From NCBI RefSeq assembly GCF_003332305.1, contig NZ_QOIO01000057.1, positions 1 to 36,432 of the forward strand: a stretch of 36,432 bases of DNA, read 5' to 3'. The position numbers were made by a program, and so were the translations under genes. Position 1 is the stretch's first letter. Every line of letters starts with the position of its first letter. The notes below the pieces were generated by a model, which had not been told where the DNA came from, did no database searches, and worked only from the letters and a program-made list of their open reading frames with translations. This document shows positions 25,544-33,963 of this stretch, one piece after another. The stretch comes from Microvirga aerophila (GTDB lineage Bacteria; Pseudomonadota; Alphaproteobacteria; Rhizobiales; Beijerinckiaceae).

Positions 25544-26422
25544 TTATCCTTCGAAGATGTTGGCCATCTGGCCGCGGGTGTCGGTCTCCACCACGAAGAG
25601 ATGGCCCGCCATGGGATCGATATGCGGATCATGGCCGATGGCCGCGGTGGTGATGTAGAGCGTGGTGAGATCGGGCCCACCGAACGCGCATTTCGTCACC
25701 TGGGCGGTGGGCACGGGGACGATCCGCTCGACCGTTCCGTCCGGTGCGAAGCGGGTGATTCGCGATCCACCCCAGTGGCACACCCACAGATGTCCTTCGG
25801 CATCCACCGCCATGCCGTCCGGATGGCCCCAGCCCTCCTCGAACTGGACGAACACCCGGGGCTTGCCGAGCTGGCCGTTGTCCAGGTCGAAGGCGTAGAT
25901 GGTGCCGTTGGACGTGTCGGTGGCGTAGAGGGTGCGCCCGTCATGACTGAAGGCAGGGCCGTTGGTGACGGTGATGCCCTCGTGGAACTGGGTCAGCTCC
26001 TTTCCGTCCCAGCGCCAGAAGGCTCCGGTCGGATCGGTCTCCTCGTCGTGCATCGTGCCGAAATAGAGCGCTCCGTCTGGCCCCACATGACCGTCGTTGA
26101 TCCGGTTGCCAGGGCTTTCCGGCTCGGGCGAGACGAGAGGCTGGATCTCGCCGCCGAAGAGATGGAACCGGGCGAGGCCCGACTTGAAGCCCGCGATGAC
26201 GATATCTGGATCCGGCGTCAGGGCGATGAAGCCGACCCGTTCGGGCGCGTCGACCCGGGAATGCTTGCCGGTTTCCGGATGGTATCGCCAGACGCCGGGA
26301 TTCTTGATGTCGACCCAGAAGACCGTGCTGGTGCGATGATCCCAGAGGGCCCCCTCGCCCACCACGCAGGCGCTCGGAACGACCACGTGCGGGGTCTTCG
26401 AATGGACGACTGGACTGGTCAT
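25544..26422 (-). CDS. SMP-30/gluconolactonase family lactonase
   Basis: This is a six-bladed beta-propeller lactonase of 292 aa that opens sugar-acid lactones using a divalent metal. Likely metal ligands by comparison with SMP-30 are E23 (VGEGALWD), N154 (TVTNGPAFSHDG) and D202 (GHPDGMAVD), with substrate-side N108/D110 in GNRINDG. There is no signal peptide. The ATG at 26422 is chosen because the family starts close to PSACVVGEGALW; a 30-residue extension upstream has no family character. It precedes galM by three bases and follows the amidase gene by 64 bp on the same strand. Confidence 0.9.
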   Translation of the reverse strand: MTSPVVHSKTPHVVVPSACVVGEGALWDHRTSTVFWVDIKNPGVWRYHPETGKHSRVDAPERVGFIALTPDPDIVIAGFKSGLARFHLFGGEIQPLVSPEPESPGNRINDGHVGPDGALYFGTMHDEETDPTGAFWRWDGKELTQFHEGITVTNGPAFSHDGRTLYATDTSNGTIYAFDLDNGQLGKPRVFVQFEEGWGHPDGMAVDAEGHLWVCHWGGSRITRFAPDGTVERIVPVPTAQVTKCAFGGPDLTTLYITTAAIGHDPHIDPMAGHLFVVETDTRGQMANIFEG

Positions 26423-26486
26423 GGCTGTTCCCGCATCTGGTTTTGTCTCACCGGGTCGTAACTCTGCTGCCGCGCCGAGGGTTCGA

Positions 26487-27683
26487 TCAAGCCCCGACCG
26501 GAGCGTCCGCAATCCGAGCCGCCAGGGACACGAGGCTCATGTCCGAGCCTGCCGGTCCCATGATCGATAGACCGAGCGGCGCTCCCGCCCGGGAAGCGAG
26601 CGGGATGGAAACCTGCGGCTGGCCGGACAGCACGGACAGGCACAGGAGGTTGAGGGCGTTGTTGCGGTAGTCGTTCAGTGATTCTTCGCTCTCGGACAAA
26701 AGGGGCGCGATATCGGGCATGCTCGGCAGAACCAGGATCGCATCCTGGCCGAACAGGGCCCCGAACCGTTCGCGGAACACGCTGCGGATGCCGAGTGATT
26801 CGGTCACCTGTTGGTCCGTGACGGCTTTCGAGAACTCGAACCGGTCCTTCACGCCGGGTCCGAGAGGCGGCTGGAACCGCTCGATCATGGCCCCGTCCGT
26901 GGCCCAGGCCTCCCGGCTCTGAATATACCGCATGGCCCAATAGAGGGTCGTGAAGCCGTCCTGGGCGGCGTTGACCTCCTGGGTTCGGCCGACCACCGCC
27001 TCGATTTGCCGAAGAGCGGGTTGGAGCGCCTCCCGCACCGGCCCCTGGAGCAGCCCGAAGGTGTCCTTGGCGAGCAGAACCCTGGGCTTTTGCGGCAGGG
27101 GCGCGGTGTCCTCGCCCAGCAGAACCTCGCCCACTCGGGTGAAGGTCGCCGCGTCTCGGGCGAAAAACCCGCAGGTGTCGAAGGACGGGGAGAGATCGTG
27201 GCAGCCTTCGAGGCTGACCCGGCCGTGGGTCGGGCGTAGGCCGAAGAGCCCACAATGGTTCGCTGGTCCCCTGACCGAGCCGCCGGTATCGGTCCCGAGC
27301 GCGAAGTCGCACATCTTGTTCGATACGGCGGAGGCCGACCCCGATGACGATCCGCCGGGAATGCGATCGGGCGCTCCTCCATTGATGGGAGTGCCGAAAT
27401 GGGCGTTCTTGCCGCTCAGCGAAAAGGCGAGCTCGTCCGTGATCGTCTTGCCGACGAAGCGCGCGCCCGCATCGAGCAGCTTCTGCACGCTCGGCGCCGT
27501 CCGGGTCTTGATGCCCGACAGGGCGAGCATGTGAGGCGATCCGCTGCTGGTCGGGTAGCCTGCCACATCGAACAGATCCTTGACCGCGAAGGTAAGCCCG
27601 GAGAGCGGCCCGGTCTCGGCATGGCGCACGGCGGCGGCGGGATAGGGCATGAAGGCGCGGGCGGGATCAGCATCAAGGAGCAT
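26487..27683 (-). CDS. Amidase-signature family amidase
   Basis: This is a 398-aa member of the amidase signature family with the Ser-cisSer-Lys triad. The Lys is K35 (FAVKDLFDVAG), the cis-Ser lies in PGGSSSGSASAV (112-114), and the nucleophile is S136 (GTDTGGSVRGPA). At about 400 aa it is shorter than GatA or most amidases (450-500), resembling indoleacetamide hydrolase/AtzE-like short members. The substrate is unknown. It is divergent from the branched-chain/amide-type ABC importer, which might bring in its substrate. A downstream SMP-30/galM pair is on the same strand. The ATG is in a region with a poor ribosome binding site. Confidence 0.9.
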   Translation of the reverse strand: MLLDADPARAFMPYPAAAVRHAETGPLSGLTFAVKDLFDVAGYPTSSGSPHMLALSGIKTRTAPSVQKLLDAGARFVGKTITDELAFSLSGKNAHFGTPINGGAPDRIPGGSSSGSASAVSNKMCDFALGTDTGGSVRGPANHCGLFGLRPTHGRVSLEGCHDLSPSFDTCGFFARDAATFTRVGEVLLGEDTAPLPQKPRVLLAKDTFGLLQGPVREALQPALRQIEAVVGRTQEVNAAQDGFTTLYWAMRYIQSREAWATDGAMIERFQPPLGPGVKDRFEFSKAVTDQQVTESLGIRSVFRERFGALFGQDAILVLPSMPDIAPLLSESEESLNDYRNNALNLLCLSVLSGQPQVSIPLASRAGAPLGLSIMGPAGSDMSLVSLAARIADAPVGA

Positions 27684-27747
27684 GGGATCACATCAACAAG
27701 GAGCCAGGGAAGAGTGGGCGCTCAATCTGTCACCCGCCACAAACCTC

Positions 27748-27773
27748 AGCAAGGCAGGAATTCCTGCTCTGCT
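27748..27773. promoter_or_regulatory. Palindromic operator candidate in the divergent amidase/ABC importer region
   Basis: The perfect 14-bp palindrome GCAGGAATTCCTGC (27754-27767) is extended symmetrically by AGCA (27748-27751) and TGCT (27770-27773), giving 22 matched positions out of 26. It sits in the 160-bp gap between two divergent transcription units, 65 bp from the amidase start and 71 bp from the binding-protein start. That is a good place for a dimeric repressor or activator controlling both. No regulator gene lies in the window. Confidence 0.5.
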
Positions 27774-27843
27774 CACCATTCAGGCTTCCTTCATGCGCCA
27801 ATCGGCCCTACATCCTCCCAAATCCTTCATGGAAGGGAACGAG

Positions 27844-29046
27844 ATGGCGAAGGTATCGATGATCCGCTGGCTGGCTCTTGGAATGGCCTTGGCTCTTGGA
27901 GCGCCCGCGTCGGCGCAGCAGGCCCCGATCAAGATCGGCGAGCTCAACTCCTACGCCCGCTGGGCCGCCTTCACGGTTCCGTACCGCAACGGATGGCAGC
28001 TTGCTCTCGACGAAATCAACGCCAAGGGCGGCGTCCTCGGCCGCAAGATCGAGATCATCTCCCGCGAGGATGGCGCAACCACGGGCGACGCGACGCGCGT
28101 GGCCGATGAGCTCGTGACCCGCGAGGGCGTGTCGCTTCTGTTCGGCTCGTTCCTGTCGAATGTTGGTGTCGCCATGGCGGACTACGCCAACCAGAAGAAA
28201 ATCGTCTATGTGGCGGCCGAGCCTCTGACCGACGCCATCACCATGGCGCAGGGCAATCGCTACACCTTCCGCGTCCGCCCCAGCAACTACATGCAGGTGG
28301 GCATGCTGGTGGAGCAGGCGAAGGCCTCGGGCGCAAAGCGCTGGGCCATCGTTGCGCCGAACTACGAATATGGCCAGTCGGCCGCGCAGGTGTTCAAGCG
28401 CCTCATTCAAGAGCGCGTCCCAGGCGCGGAAATCGTCGCCGAGCAATATCCGGCTCTGGGCAAGATCGAGGCGGGCGCAACCGTGTCGGCTCTCGAACAG
28501 GCGAAGCCCGACGGCATCTTCAACGTGCTCTTCGGTCCCGACCTCACGCAATTCGTCCGCGAGGGCAATACCCGCGGCCTGTTCGAGGACAAGTCGATCC
28601 TCTCGCTCCTCACCGGTGAGCCTGAATGGCTCCTGCCCCTCAAGGACGAGGTGCCTGAGGGCTGGACCGTTACCGGCTATCCCTGGGACGAGATCACGGA
28701 GCCGAAGCACAAGGCCTTCGTGGATGCCTACCGGGCCAAGTTCAACGAAACGCCTCGCCTGGGCTCCCTTCTTGGCTACATGGTCGTCTACATGATCCGC
28801 GATACGATCGAGCGGTCTGGATCGGCCGAATCGGATGCCCTTGTGAAGGCGTTCCAGGACGCCAAGTTCGACACCGTGATCGGCCCCGTGACCATGCGCG
28901 GCATCGACCATCAGGCCAGCATGGGGGCCTGGGTCGGCAAGCTCGTGCTCAAAGGCGCGACCGGCGGCATGACCGACTGGAAATATCACGACGGCACGTC
29001 GTTCCTTCCGACAGAAGCCGAGGTCAAGGCCGCGCGCAAGGAGTGA
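27844..29046 (+). CDS. Branched-chain amino acid/amide-type ABC transporter, binding protein
   Basis: This is a 400-aa family 6 periplasmic binding protein (LivK/UrtA/AmiC type). The signal peptide is MAKVSMIRWLALGMALALG then APASAQ. The mature protein opens with IKIGELNSYARWAAFTVPYR, then GWQLALDEINAKGGVLGRKI, both standard. LLFGSFLSNVGVAMADYA and RWAIVAPNYEYGQSAAQVFK are also standard. The ATG at 27844 has GAAGGGA close upstream; an ATG five codons earlier (27829) is less well placed. It is followed 18 bp later by the fused permease. Ligand class (amino acid, amide, urea-like) is not decidable from sequence; the divergent amidase favours an amide. Confidence 0.9.
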   Translation: MAKVSMIRWLALGMALALGAPASAQQAPIKIGELNSYARWAAFTVPYRNGWQLALDEINAKGGVLGRKIEIISREDGATTGDATRVADELVTREGVSLLFGSFLSNVGVAMADYANQKKIVYVAAEPLTDAITMAQGNRYTFRVRPSNYMQVGMLVEQAKASGAKRWAIVAPNYEYGQSAAQVFKRLIQERVPGAEIVAEQYPALGKIEAGATVSALEQAKPDGIFNVLFGPDLTQFVREGNTRGLFEDKSILSLLTGEPEWLLPLKDEVPEGWTVTGYPWDEITEPKHKAFVDAYRAKFNETPRLGSLLGYMVVYMIRDTIERSGSAESDALVKAFQDAKFDTVIGPVTMRGIDHQASMGAWVGKLVLKGATGGMTDWKYHDGTSFLPTEAEVKAARKE

Positions 29047-29064
29047 CGGTTTGAGGGCGAGTCC

Positions 29065-30912
29065 ATGGATCTCTCGTTCCTAGCCATTCAGGCTCTCAAC
29101 GGGCTTGCCAGTGCTTCGTCGCTCTTCATCACCGCATGCGGCCTGACCCTGGTCTTCGGCGTCACCCGGATCGTGAATTTCGCCCACGGCTCCCTCTACA
29201 TGATCGGAGCCTACACGGCCGCGACCCTGGTGCCGTGGCTCCTCGAACTCTCCTTCGGCCCGGTGACGTTCTGGGCCGGCATTCTCGTCTCGGCGCTGGT
29301 CGTCGGCCTCATCGGCGTCCTGATCGAGGTCCTGCTCCTGCGGCGCATCTACGGAGCGCCGGAACTCTTTCAGTTGCTCGCCACCTTCGGGGTCGTGCTC
29401 GTGGTGCAGGATCTGGTGGTTCAGGTGTTCGGGCCGCAGGACATTCTCGGCCCGCGAGCCCCGGGTCTGCGCCAGCCGGTCGAGATCCTGGGCCGCCGCT
29501 TCCCGTCCTACGAACTCGTGTTGATCGCGGCGGGCCCGGTGGTGCTTGGCCTCGTGTGGCTGCTCCTGCGAAAGACCCGCTTCGGCGTGCTGGTGCGCGC
29601 CGCGACGCAGGACCGGGAGATGGTGGCGTCGCTTGGCGTGAACCAGGCGCTGCTCTTCACCGGCACGCTGTTTCTCGGCGCGTTTCTCGCCGGCCTCGGC
29701 GGCGCGCTTCAGATCCCGCGCGTTGCGGCCAATACGGGCATGGACCTGTCGATCATCGCCGAGAGCTTCGTGGTCACCGTGGTGGGCGGCATGGGCAGCG
29801 TGCCGGGAGCATTTCTCGCGGCCCTCATCATCGGCCAGTTGCAGGCCTTCGGCATCCTGATCTTTCCCAAAGGCACCCTGGTGGTCGTGTTCCTGCTCAT
29901 GGCGGTGGTTCTGGCGGTCCGGCCCTTCGGCCTGTTCGGGCGGCCCGAGGTGATCGGCGGAACCCACGCGGTCGGCATTGCGAGCCGCAAGCCCCAGCGC
30001 AACGGCATGATATGGGGCATAGGCATCGTGGCGCTGCTTGCCTGCCTGCCCCTCGTGGCGGACCAGTATCTCCTCAAGGTCGCGACCGAGATCCTGATCT
30101 TCGGTCTCTTCGCCTTCAGTCTGCAGATCCTCATCGGCGTCGGCGGTCTCGTCAGCTTCGGACACGCGGCCTTTTTCGGCCTTGGAGCCTATGGGGCGGC
30201 GCTGGGGGTCAAATGGCTCGGGGCTCCCATGGAGGCCGCCCTGCCCCTCGGGCTCGTCCTGGCAGGCGCGGGCGCTGCCCTCATCGGGGCCTTCGTGGTG
30301 CGCCTGTCGGGCATCTATCTCGCCATGATGACCTTGGCGGCCGCGCAGATCCTTTACGCGGTCGCGTTCCAGTGGGTGGACGTGACGGGCGGCGACAATG
30401 GCATCGTGGGCGTCTGGCCCTCGGCTTGGGCGAGCGGTCAAAGCGCCTATTACCTGCTGACCCTGACGCTCGTCGCCGCGACGGTGTTCCTCCTGAAGCG
30501 CCTGATCGACGCGCCGTTCGGCTATGCCTTGAGGGCGGCGCGGGACTCCGAGTCCCGCGCGGAGGCCATCGGCCTTAAAGTACGCCGGCACCGCTGGCTC
30601 GCCTTCGTGGTGTCCGGCGCGGCGGCCGGCATGGCGGGCGGCATCTATGCCTTTTCCCGCGGCTCGGTGGATCCCAGCCTCCTCGGAATTCCAACTTCGG
30701 TCGATGCGCTCACCATGCTGCTTCTGGGCGGCATCCAGACCGTCACCGGCCCGCTCGTAGGCGCCGGCGTCCTCCATGCCCTGCGCGACCAGATCATGCC
30801 GCTCACCTCCCTCTGGCGGCTGCTCTTGGGCCTGAGCATCATCGCCATGGTGCTGATCTTCCCGCGCGGTCTCGTCGGCACCATCCGGCACTGGCGAGAG
30901 GAGCGGGCATGA
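29065..30912 (+). CDS. Fused LivH-LivM permease of a branched-chain-type ABC transporter
   Basis: The 615-aa protein joins two permease subunits that are normally separate. The N-terminal half (about 1-295) is LivH: QALNGLASASSLFITACGLT, FGVTRIVNFAHGSLYMIGAY and VVGGMGSVPGAFLAALIIGQ. The C-terminal half (about 315-615) is LivM: GVGGLVSFGHAAFFGLGAYG, SGIYLAMMTLAAAQILYAV, GGDNGIVGVWPS and a late RAARDSESRAEAIGLKV loop. The junction (about 295-315) is short and basic. No separate livM follows, so this single chain forms the whole channel. It overlaps livG by four bases. Confidence 0.92.
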   Translation: MDLSFLAIQALNGLASASSLFITACGLTLVFGVTRIVNFAHGSLYMIGAYTAATLVPWLLELSFGPVTFWAGILVSALVVGLIGVLIEVLLLRRIYGAPELFQLLATFGVVLVVQDLVVQVFGPQDILGPRAPGLRQPVEILGRRFPSYELVLIAAGPVVLGLVWLLLRKTRFGVLVRAATQDREMVASLGVNQALLFTGTLFLGAFLAGLGGALQIPRVAANTGMDLSIIAESFVVTVVGGMGSVPGAFLAALIIGQLQAFGILIFPKGTLVVVFLLMAVVLAVRPFGLFGRPEVIGGTHAVGIASRKPQRNGMIWGIGIVALLACLPLVADQYLLKVATEILIFGLFAFSLQILIGVGGLVSFGHAAFFGLGAYGAALGVKWLGAPMEAALPLGLVLAGAGAALIGAFVVRLSGIYLAMMTLAAAQILYAVAFQWVDVTGGDNGIVGVWPSAWASGQSAYYLLTLTLVAATVFLLKRLIDAPFGYALRAARDSESRAEAIGLKVRRHRWLAFVVSGAAAGMAGGIYAFSRGSVDPSLLGIPTSVDALTMLLLGGIQTVTGPLVGAGVLHALRDQIMPLTSLWRLLLGLSIIAMVLIFPRGLVGTIRHWREERA

Positions 30913-31685
30913 CCCTGCTGGCCGTGCAGAACCTGGGCAAATCCTTCGGCGGGGTGGTCGCGGCCCGGGACGTCGCCTTTACCCTTGAGCGCGGCGAGAT
31001 GCTGGCGCTGATCGGCCCCAACGGGGCGGGCAAGTCCACCGTATTCAACATGATCGGCGGCCAGCTCCGCCCCGATCACGGGGCCATTCTCCTTGACGGA
31101 CAGGCCATTACGGCGGCCTCCCCGCAGGCCCGCTTCCGAAAAGGCGTCGGACGCACGTTCCAGGTGGCCCAGACATTCCTGTCCATGACGGTGGTCGAGA
31201 ACGTGCAGATGGCCCTCGTCAGCTGCCATCGGGAAGCCCAAGGCCTCTGGAAGCCGACCCGTGAGCACTATCGCGGCCAAGCCCTCGAGCTGTTGGCCCT
31301 GATGGGCATGGCGGATGCGGCCGACCGCTCCTGTTCGGCCCTGGCCTACGGGGATGTGAAGCGGGTGGAGCTGGCCATCGCCCTTGCGGGCGGTCCCAAG
31401 CTCCTCCTGATGGACGAGCCCACGGCCGGCATGGCTCCCCGGGAGCGGGCCGCCCTGATGGACCTGACCTCGTCCATTGCGGCCTCGCGGCAGATCGGGG
31501 TGCTGTTCACCGAGCATGACATGGACGTTGTCTTCGGCCATGCGGCGCGGGTCCTTGTGCTCCTGCGCGGCGAGATCATCGCCGCCGGCTCGCCCGACGA
31601 AATCCGCCAGAACCCCAGGGTCAGGCAGGCCTATCTGGGGGATGAGCATGCGCTCCACGCACCGGCCCTGGAGCGCCCCGCATGA
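30909..31685 (+). CDS. livG: Branched-chain-type ABC transporter ATPase LivG
   Basis: This is a 258-aa ATPase. Walker A is GPNGAGKST and the Q-loop region GRTFQVAQTFLSMTVVENVQ. The signature is degenerate, LAYGDVKRVELAIALA, as usual in LivG (normally LSYGDQR). Walker B is LLLMDEPTAGMAP and the switch His is in FTEHDMDVVF. The C-terminus carries the family tail RVRQAYLGDEH. It pairs with the LivF ATPase under the fused permease and is translationally coupled at both ends (ATGA). Confidence 0.93.
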   Translation: MTLLAVQNLGKSFGGVVAARDVAFTLERGEMLALIGPNGAGKSTVFNMIGGQLRPDHGAILLDGQAITAASPQARFRKGVGRTFQVAQTFLSMTVVENVQMALVSCHREAQGLWKPTREHYRGQALELLALMGMADAADRSCSALAYGDVKRVELAIALAGGPKLLLMDEPTAGMAPRERAALMDLTSSIAASRQIGVLFTEHDMDVVFGHAARVLVLLRGEIIAAGSPDEIRQNPRVRQAYLGDEHALHAPALERPA

Positions 31686-32395
31686 CCGCGCCCCTGCTCG
31701 ACGTGGCGAACCTGACCGCCGCCTATGGCCATGCGCAGGTTCTGTTCGGCCTCTCGTTCCAGCTCCATCCGGGCGAGGTGGTGGCGCTCGTGGGACGCAA
31801 CGGGGCCGGCAAGACCACCACTCTCAAGGCCATCATGGGACTTGTCACCGCGACGGCAGACCGCCTTGCTTTCCGGCAGACGTCTCTGCTGGGCCTGCCG
31901 ACATACCGGATCGCCCGTGTGGGACTCGGCTACGTGCCTGAAGACCGGCGGGTCTTCACGGACCTGACCGTTGACGAGAACCTGGAGGTCGGCCGCAAGG
32001 CCGCCCGCGCGGGCGTTTCTCCGTGGACGCCGGAACGGCTTTTCGACCTTTTCCCGAACCTCGCCGAGATGCGGGGACGGCGGGGCAACCAGATGTCGGG
32101 CGGCGAGCAGCAGATGCTGACCATCGCCCGCACCCTCATGGGCAACCCGGACGCAATCCTGCTCGACGAGCCCTCGGAAGGGATCGCACCCGTGATCGTC
32201 CAGATGATGGCCGGGGCGATCCGGGCGATGAAGGCCGAAGGGGTCGCGGTGCTGCTGTCCGAGCAGAACTGGGCTTTCGCGGCGGGAATCAGCGACCGGG
32301 CCTGCGTGATCGAGCGGGGCGAGATCCGGTTCCAGGGCTCCATGGAGGCCTTGATGGCCGATGCGGAGCTGCGGGCCGACACCCTGGGGGTCTGA
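31682..32395 (+). CDS. livF: Branched-chain-type ABC transporter ATPase LivF
   Basis: This is a 237-aa ATPase. Walker A is GRNGAGKTTT, a Q-loop region leads to GLGYVPEDRRVFTDLTVDEN, the signature is MSGGEQQMLTIARTLM and Walker B is ILLDEPSEGIAP. LLSEQNWAF replaces the more usual VEQN context around the switch. It is the last gene of the importer operon, and two hairpins follow in the gap before the ferredoxin gene. Confidence 0.93.
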   Translation: MTAPLLDVANLTAAYGHAQVLFGLSFQLHPGEVVALVGRNGAGKTTTLKAIMGLVTATADRLAFRQTSLLGLPTYRIARVGLGYVPEDRRVFTDLTVDENLEVGRKAARAGVSPWTPERLFDLFPNLAEMRGRRGNQMSGGEQQMLTIARTLMGNPDAILLDEPSEGIAPVIVQMMAGAIRAMKAEGVAVLLSEQNWAFAAGISDRACVIERGEIRFQGSMEALMADAELRADTLGV

Positions 32396-32413
32396 GGCCA
32401 AATTGCTCAGGCT

Positions 32414-32433
32414 CGCGTCAGGACATTGACGCG
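32414..32433. repeat. Hairpin 1 after livF
   Basis: CGCGTCA (32414-32420) pairs perfectly with TGACGCG (32427-32433) around a 6-nt loop, 18 bp past the livF stop. No T run follows, so it may be a transcript-stabilising stem or a protein-binding dyad rather than an intrinsic terminator. Confidence 0.4.
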
Positions 32434-32463
32434 CGAACCCAAACGACCGATATGCACCGGGTC

Positions 32464-32480
32464 CGGCGCGCTCCGCGCCG
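32464..32480 (+). terminator. Hairpin 2 before the ferredoxin gene, possible terminator
   Basis: CGGCGCG (32464-32470) pairs with CGCGCCG (32474-32480) around a 3-nt loop, an all-GC 7-bp stem. It is followed by TTCTCC then ATTTCT, a broken T-rich tail. It could end the Liv operon; the imperfect tail keeps this tentative. Confidence 0.35.
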
Positions 32481-32519
32481 TTCTCCAGATTTCTAGCGTT
32501 TTTAAGGATTTCCCGCTTC

Positions 32520-32834
32520 ATGGGCGTCATCCATGTGACCGATCGAGAAGGCCAGCGTCATACCCTCGAGGCCATTGAGGGTTGGCGGGTCATGGAGATC
32601 ATCCGGGATTGGGGCTTGCCCATCGAGGGCCTGTGCGGCGGAGCCTGCGAATGCGCCACCTGCCACGTCTTCGTGAACGAGGACTGGCTGGAAAAGCTCT
32701 ACCCCGCCTCCGACGAGGAGGAGGATCAGCTCGACACGGTGATTACCCAGGCCAATTCCCGCCTGTCCTGCCAGATCATCTGGACCCCCGACCTCGACGG
32801 ACTGGAACTCACCCTCGCCCCCGCCGGCGGCTGA
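32520..32834 (+). CDS. [2Fe-2S] ferredoxin, adrenodoxin type
   Basis: This is a 104-aa electron carrier. Cluster ligands are C39, C45, C48 and C84 (spacing C-x5-C-x2-C-x35-C, in LCGGACECATCHVFV and SRLSCQI), with an additional C43 of a kind seen in related ferredoxins. The acidic stretch ASDEEEDQLD is the usual partner-docking face in this family. AAGGA lies 11 bases upstream of the ATG. It is followed 70 bp later by a ferredoxin reductase, its likely electron donor. The acceptor (for instance a P450 or an Fe-S assembly step) is not encoded here. Confidence 0.93.
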   Translation: MGVIHVTDREGQRHTLEAIEGWRVMEIIRDWGLPIEGLCGGACECATCHVFVNEDWLEKLYPASDEEEDQLDTVITQANSRLSCQIIWTPDLDGLELTLAPAGG

Positions 32835-32904
32835 CCGTCAAGCCTGCCGCATTGCCAACGACGGGAGACCGTGCTTTCCCCGGGTCTCTCGAAGGAGCCT
32901 GTTC

Positions 32905-33948
32905 ATGACCGACAATATCGAAACCGACGTCGTCATCATCGGTGCGGGGCCTGTGGGCCTGTTCGCCGTGTTCGAACTCGGGCTCCTCGACATCAAATGT
33001 CACGTGGTCGACATTCTGCCAAAGGTGGGCGGCCAATGCGCCGAGCTCTATCCCGAAAAACCGATCTACGACATTCCGGGCTTTCCCATGGTGACCGGCC
33101 AAGCGCTCGTGGACAACCTGATGGCGCAGATCGAACCGTTCCATCCCACCTTCCACCTGAACGAGATGGTGGAAAGCGTCGAGTCGCTCGGAACGCCCGA
33201 GGCCCCGTTGTTCCGCGTGAAGACGTCCGAGAACGAAACCACCTTCACCTGCAAGGCGCTCATCATCGCCGCGGGCGGTGGGTCGTTCCAGCCCAAGAAG
33301 CCGCCGATCGAGCATATAGAAGCCTATGAGGGCACCGGCGTGTTCTATGCGGTGCGCCACATGCAGATGTTCCGCGACAAGCGCATCCTCATCGTCGGCG
33401 GCGGCGATTCTGCCCTCGACTGGACCGTGAACCTGCAGCCCATCGCCAAGCGCCTGACGCTCCTTCACCGCCGCGATGCCTTCCGGGCCGCGCCGCATAC
33501 CGTGGAAAAGATGCGCTCGCTGGTGGCTTCCGGCGACATGGATCTGCACCTCGGACAGGTCACCACCCTTAAGGGCGAAGCGCCCGTTCTTGAAGGGGCG
33601 GTGATCAAGAAGGATGACGGCTCGACCTTCGACGTCGATTGCGACGTGATGCTGCCCTTCTTCGGCCTGACCATGAAGGTTGGCCCCATTGCCGATTGGG
33701 GCCTGAACCTGCACGAGAACCTGATCCCGGTCGACACGGAAAAGTTCGAGACCAATGTGCCGGGCATCTTCGCCATCGGCGACATCAACACCTATCCGGG
33801 CAAGCTGAAGCTCATTCTCTCAGGCTTCCACGAGGGCGCGCTGGCGGCTCAGAAGGTGCACCGCTACGTGTATCCCGAAAAGCGGCTGCTGTTCCAATAC
33901 ACGACCTCGTCCACGAGCCTGCAGAAGAAGCTGGGCGTCGCGGCGTAA
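32905..33948 (+). CDS. Ferredoxin-NADP+ reductase, thioredoxin-reductase-like type
   Basis: This 347-aa flavoprotein has FAD-binding VVIIGAGPVGLFAVFELGLL, then GGQCAELYPEKPIYDIPGFP. The NADPH motif is RILIVGGGDSALDWTV with HRRDAFRA, and the FAD-binding C-terminal motif is VPGIFAIGDINTYPGKLKLI. There is no redox CxxC, which separates it from thioredoxin reductase and matches the TrxR-like FNRs of Bacillus, Chlorobium and Rhodopseudomonas. The long C-terminal tail (SSTSLQKKLGV) that stacks near FAD in these enzymes is present. It should transfer electrons between NADPH and the adjacent ferredoxin. Confidence 0.92.
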   Translation: MTDNIETDVVIIGAGPVGLFAVFELGLLDIKCHVVDILPKVGGQCAELYPEKPIYDIPGFPMVTGQALVDNLMAQIEPFHPTFHLNEMVESVESLGTPEAPLFRVKTSENETTFTCKALIIAAGGGSFQPKKPPIEHIEAYEGTGVFYAVRHMQMFRDKRILIVGGGDSALDWTVNLQPIAKRLTLLHRRDAFRAAPHTVEKMRSLVASGDMDLHLGQVTTLKGEAPVLEGAVIKKDDGSTFDVDCDVMLPFFGLTMKVGPIADWGLNLHENLIPVDTEKFETNVPGIFAIGDINTYPGKLKLILSGFHEGALAAQKVHRYVYPEKRLLFQYTTSSTSLQKKLGVAA

Positions 33949-33963
33949 CGCATCTGCGGGAGA

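Noticed and set aside
32520..32834. The extra cysteine C43 in the ferredoxin as an unusual cluster ligand
   Set aside because: Related ferredoxins often carry a small residue or Cys here, and the four standard ligands are complete, so it needs no special role.
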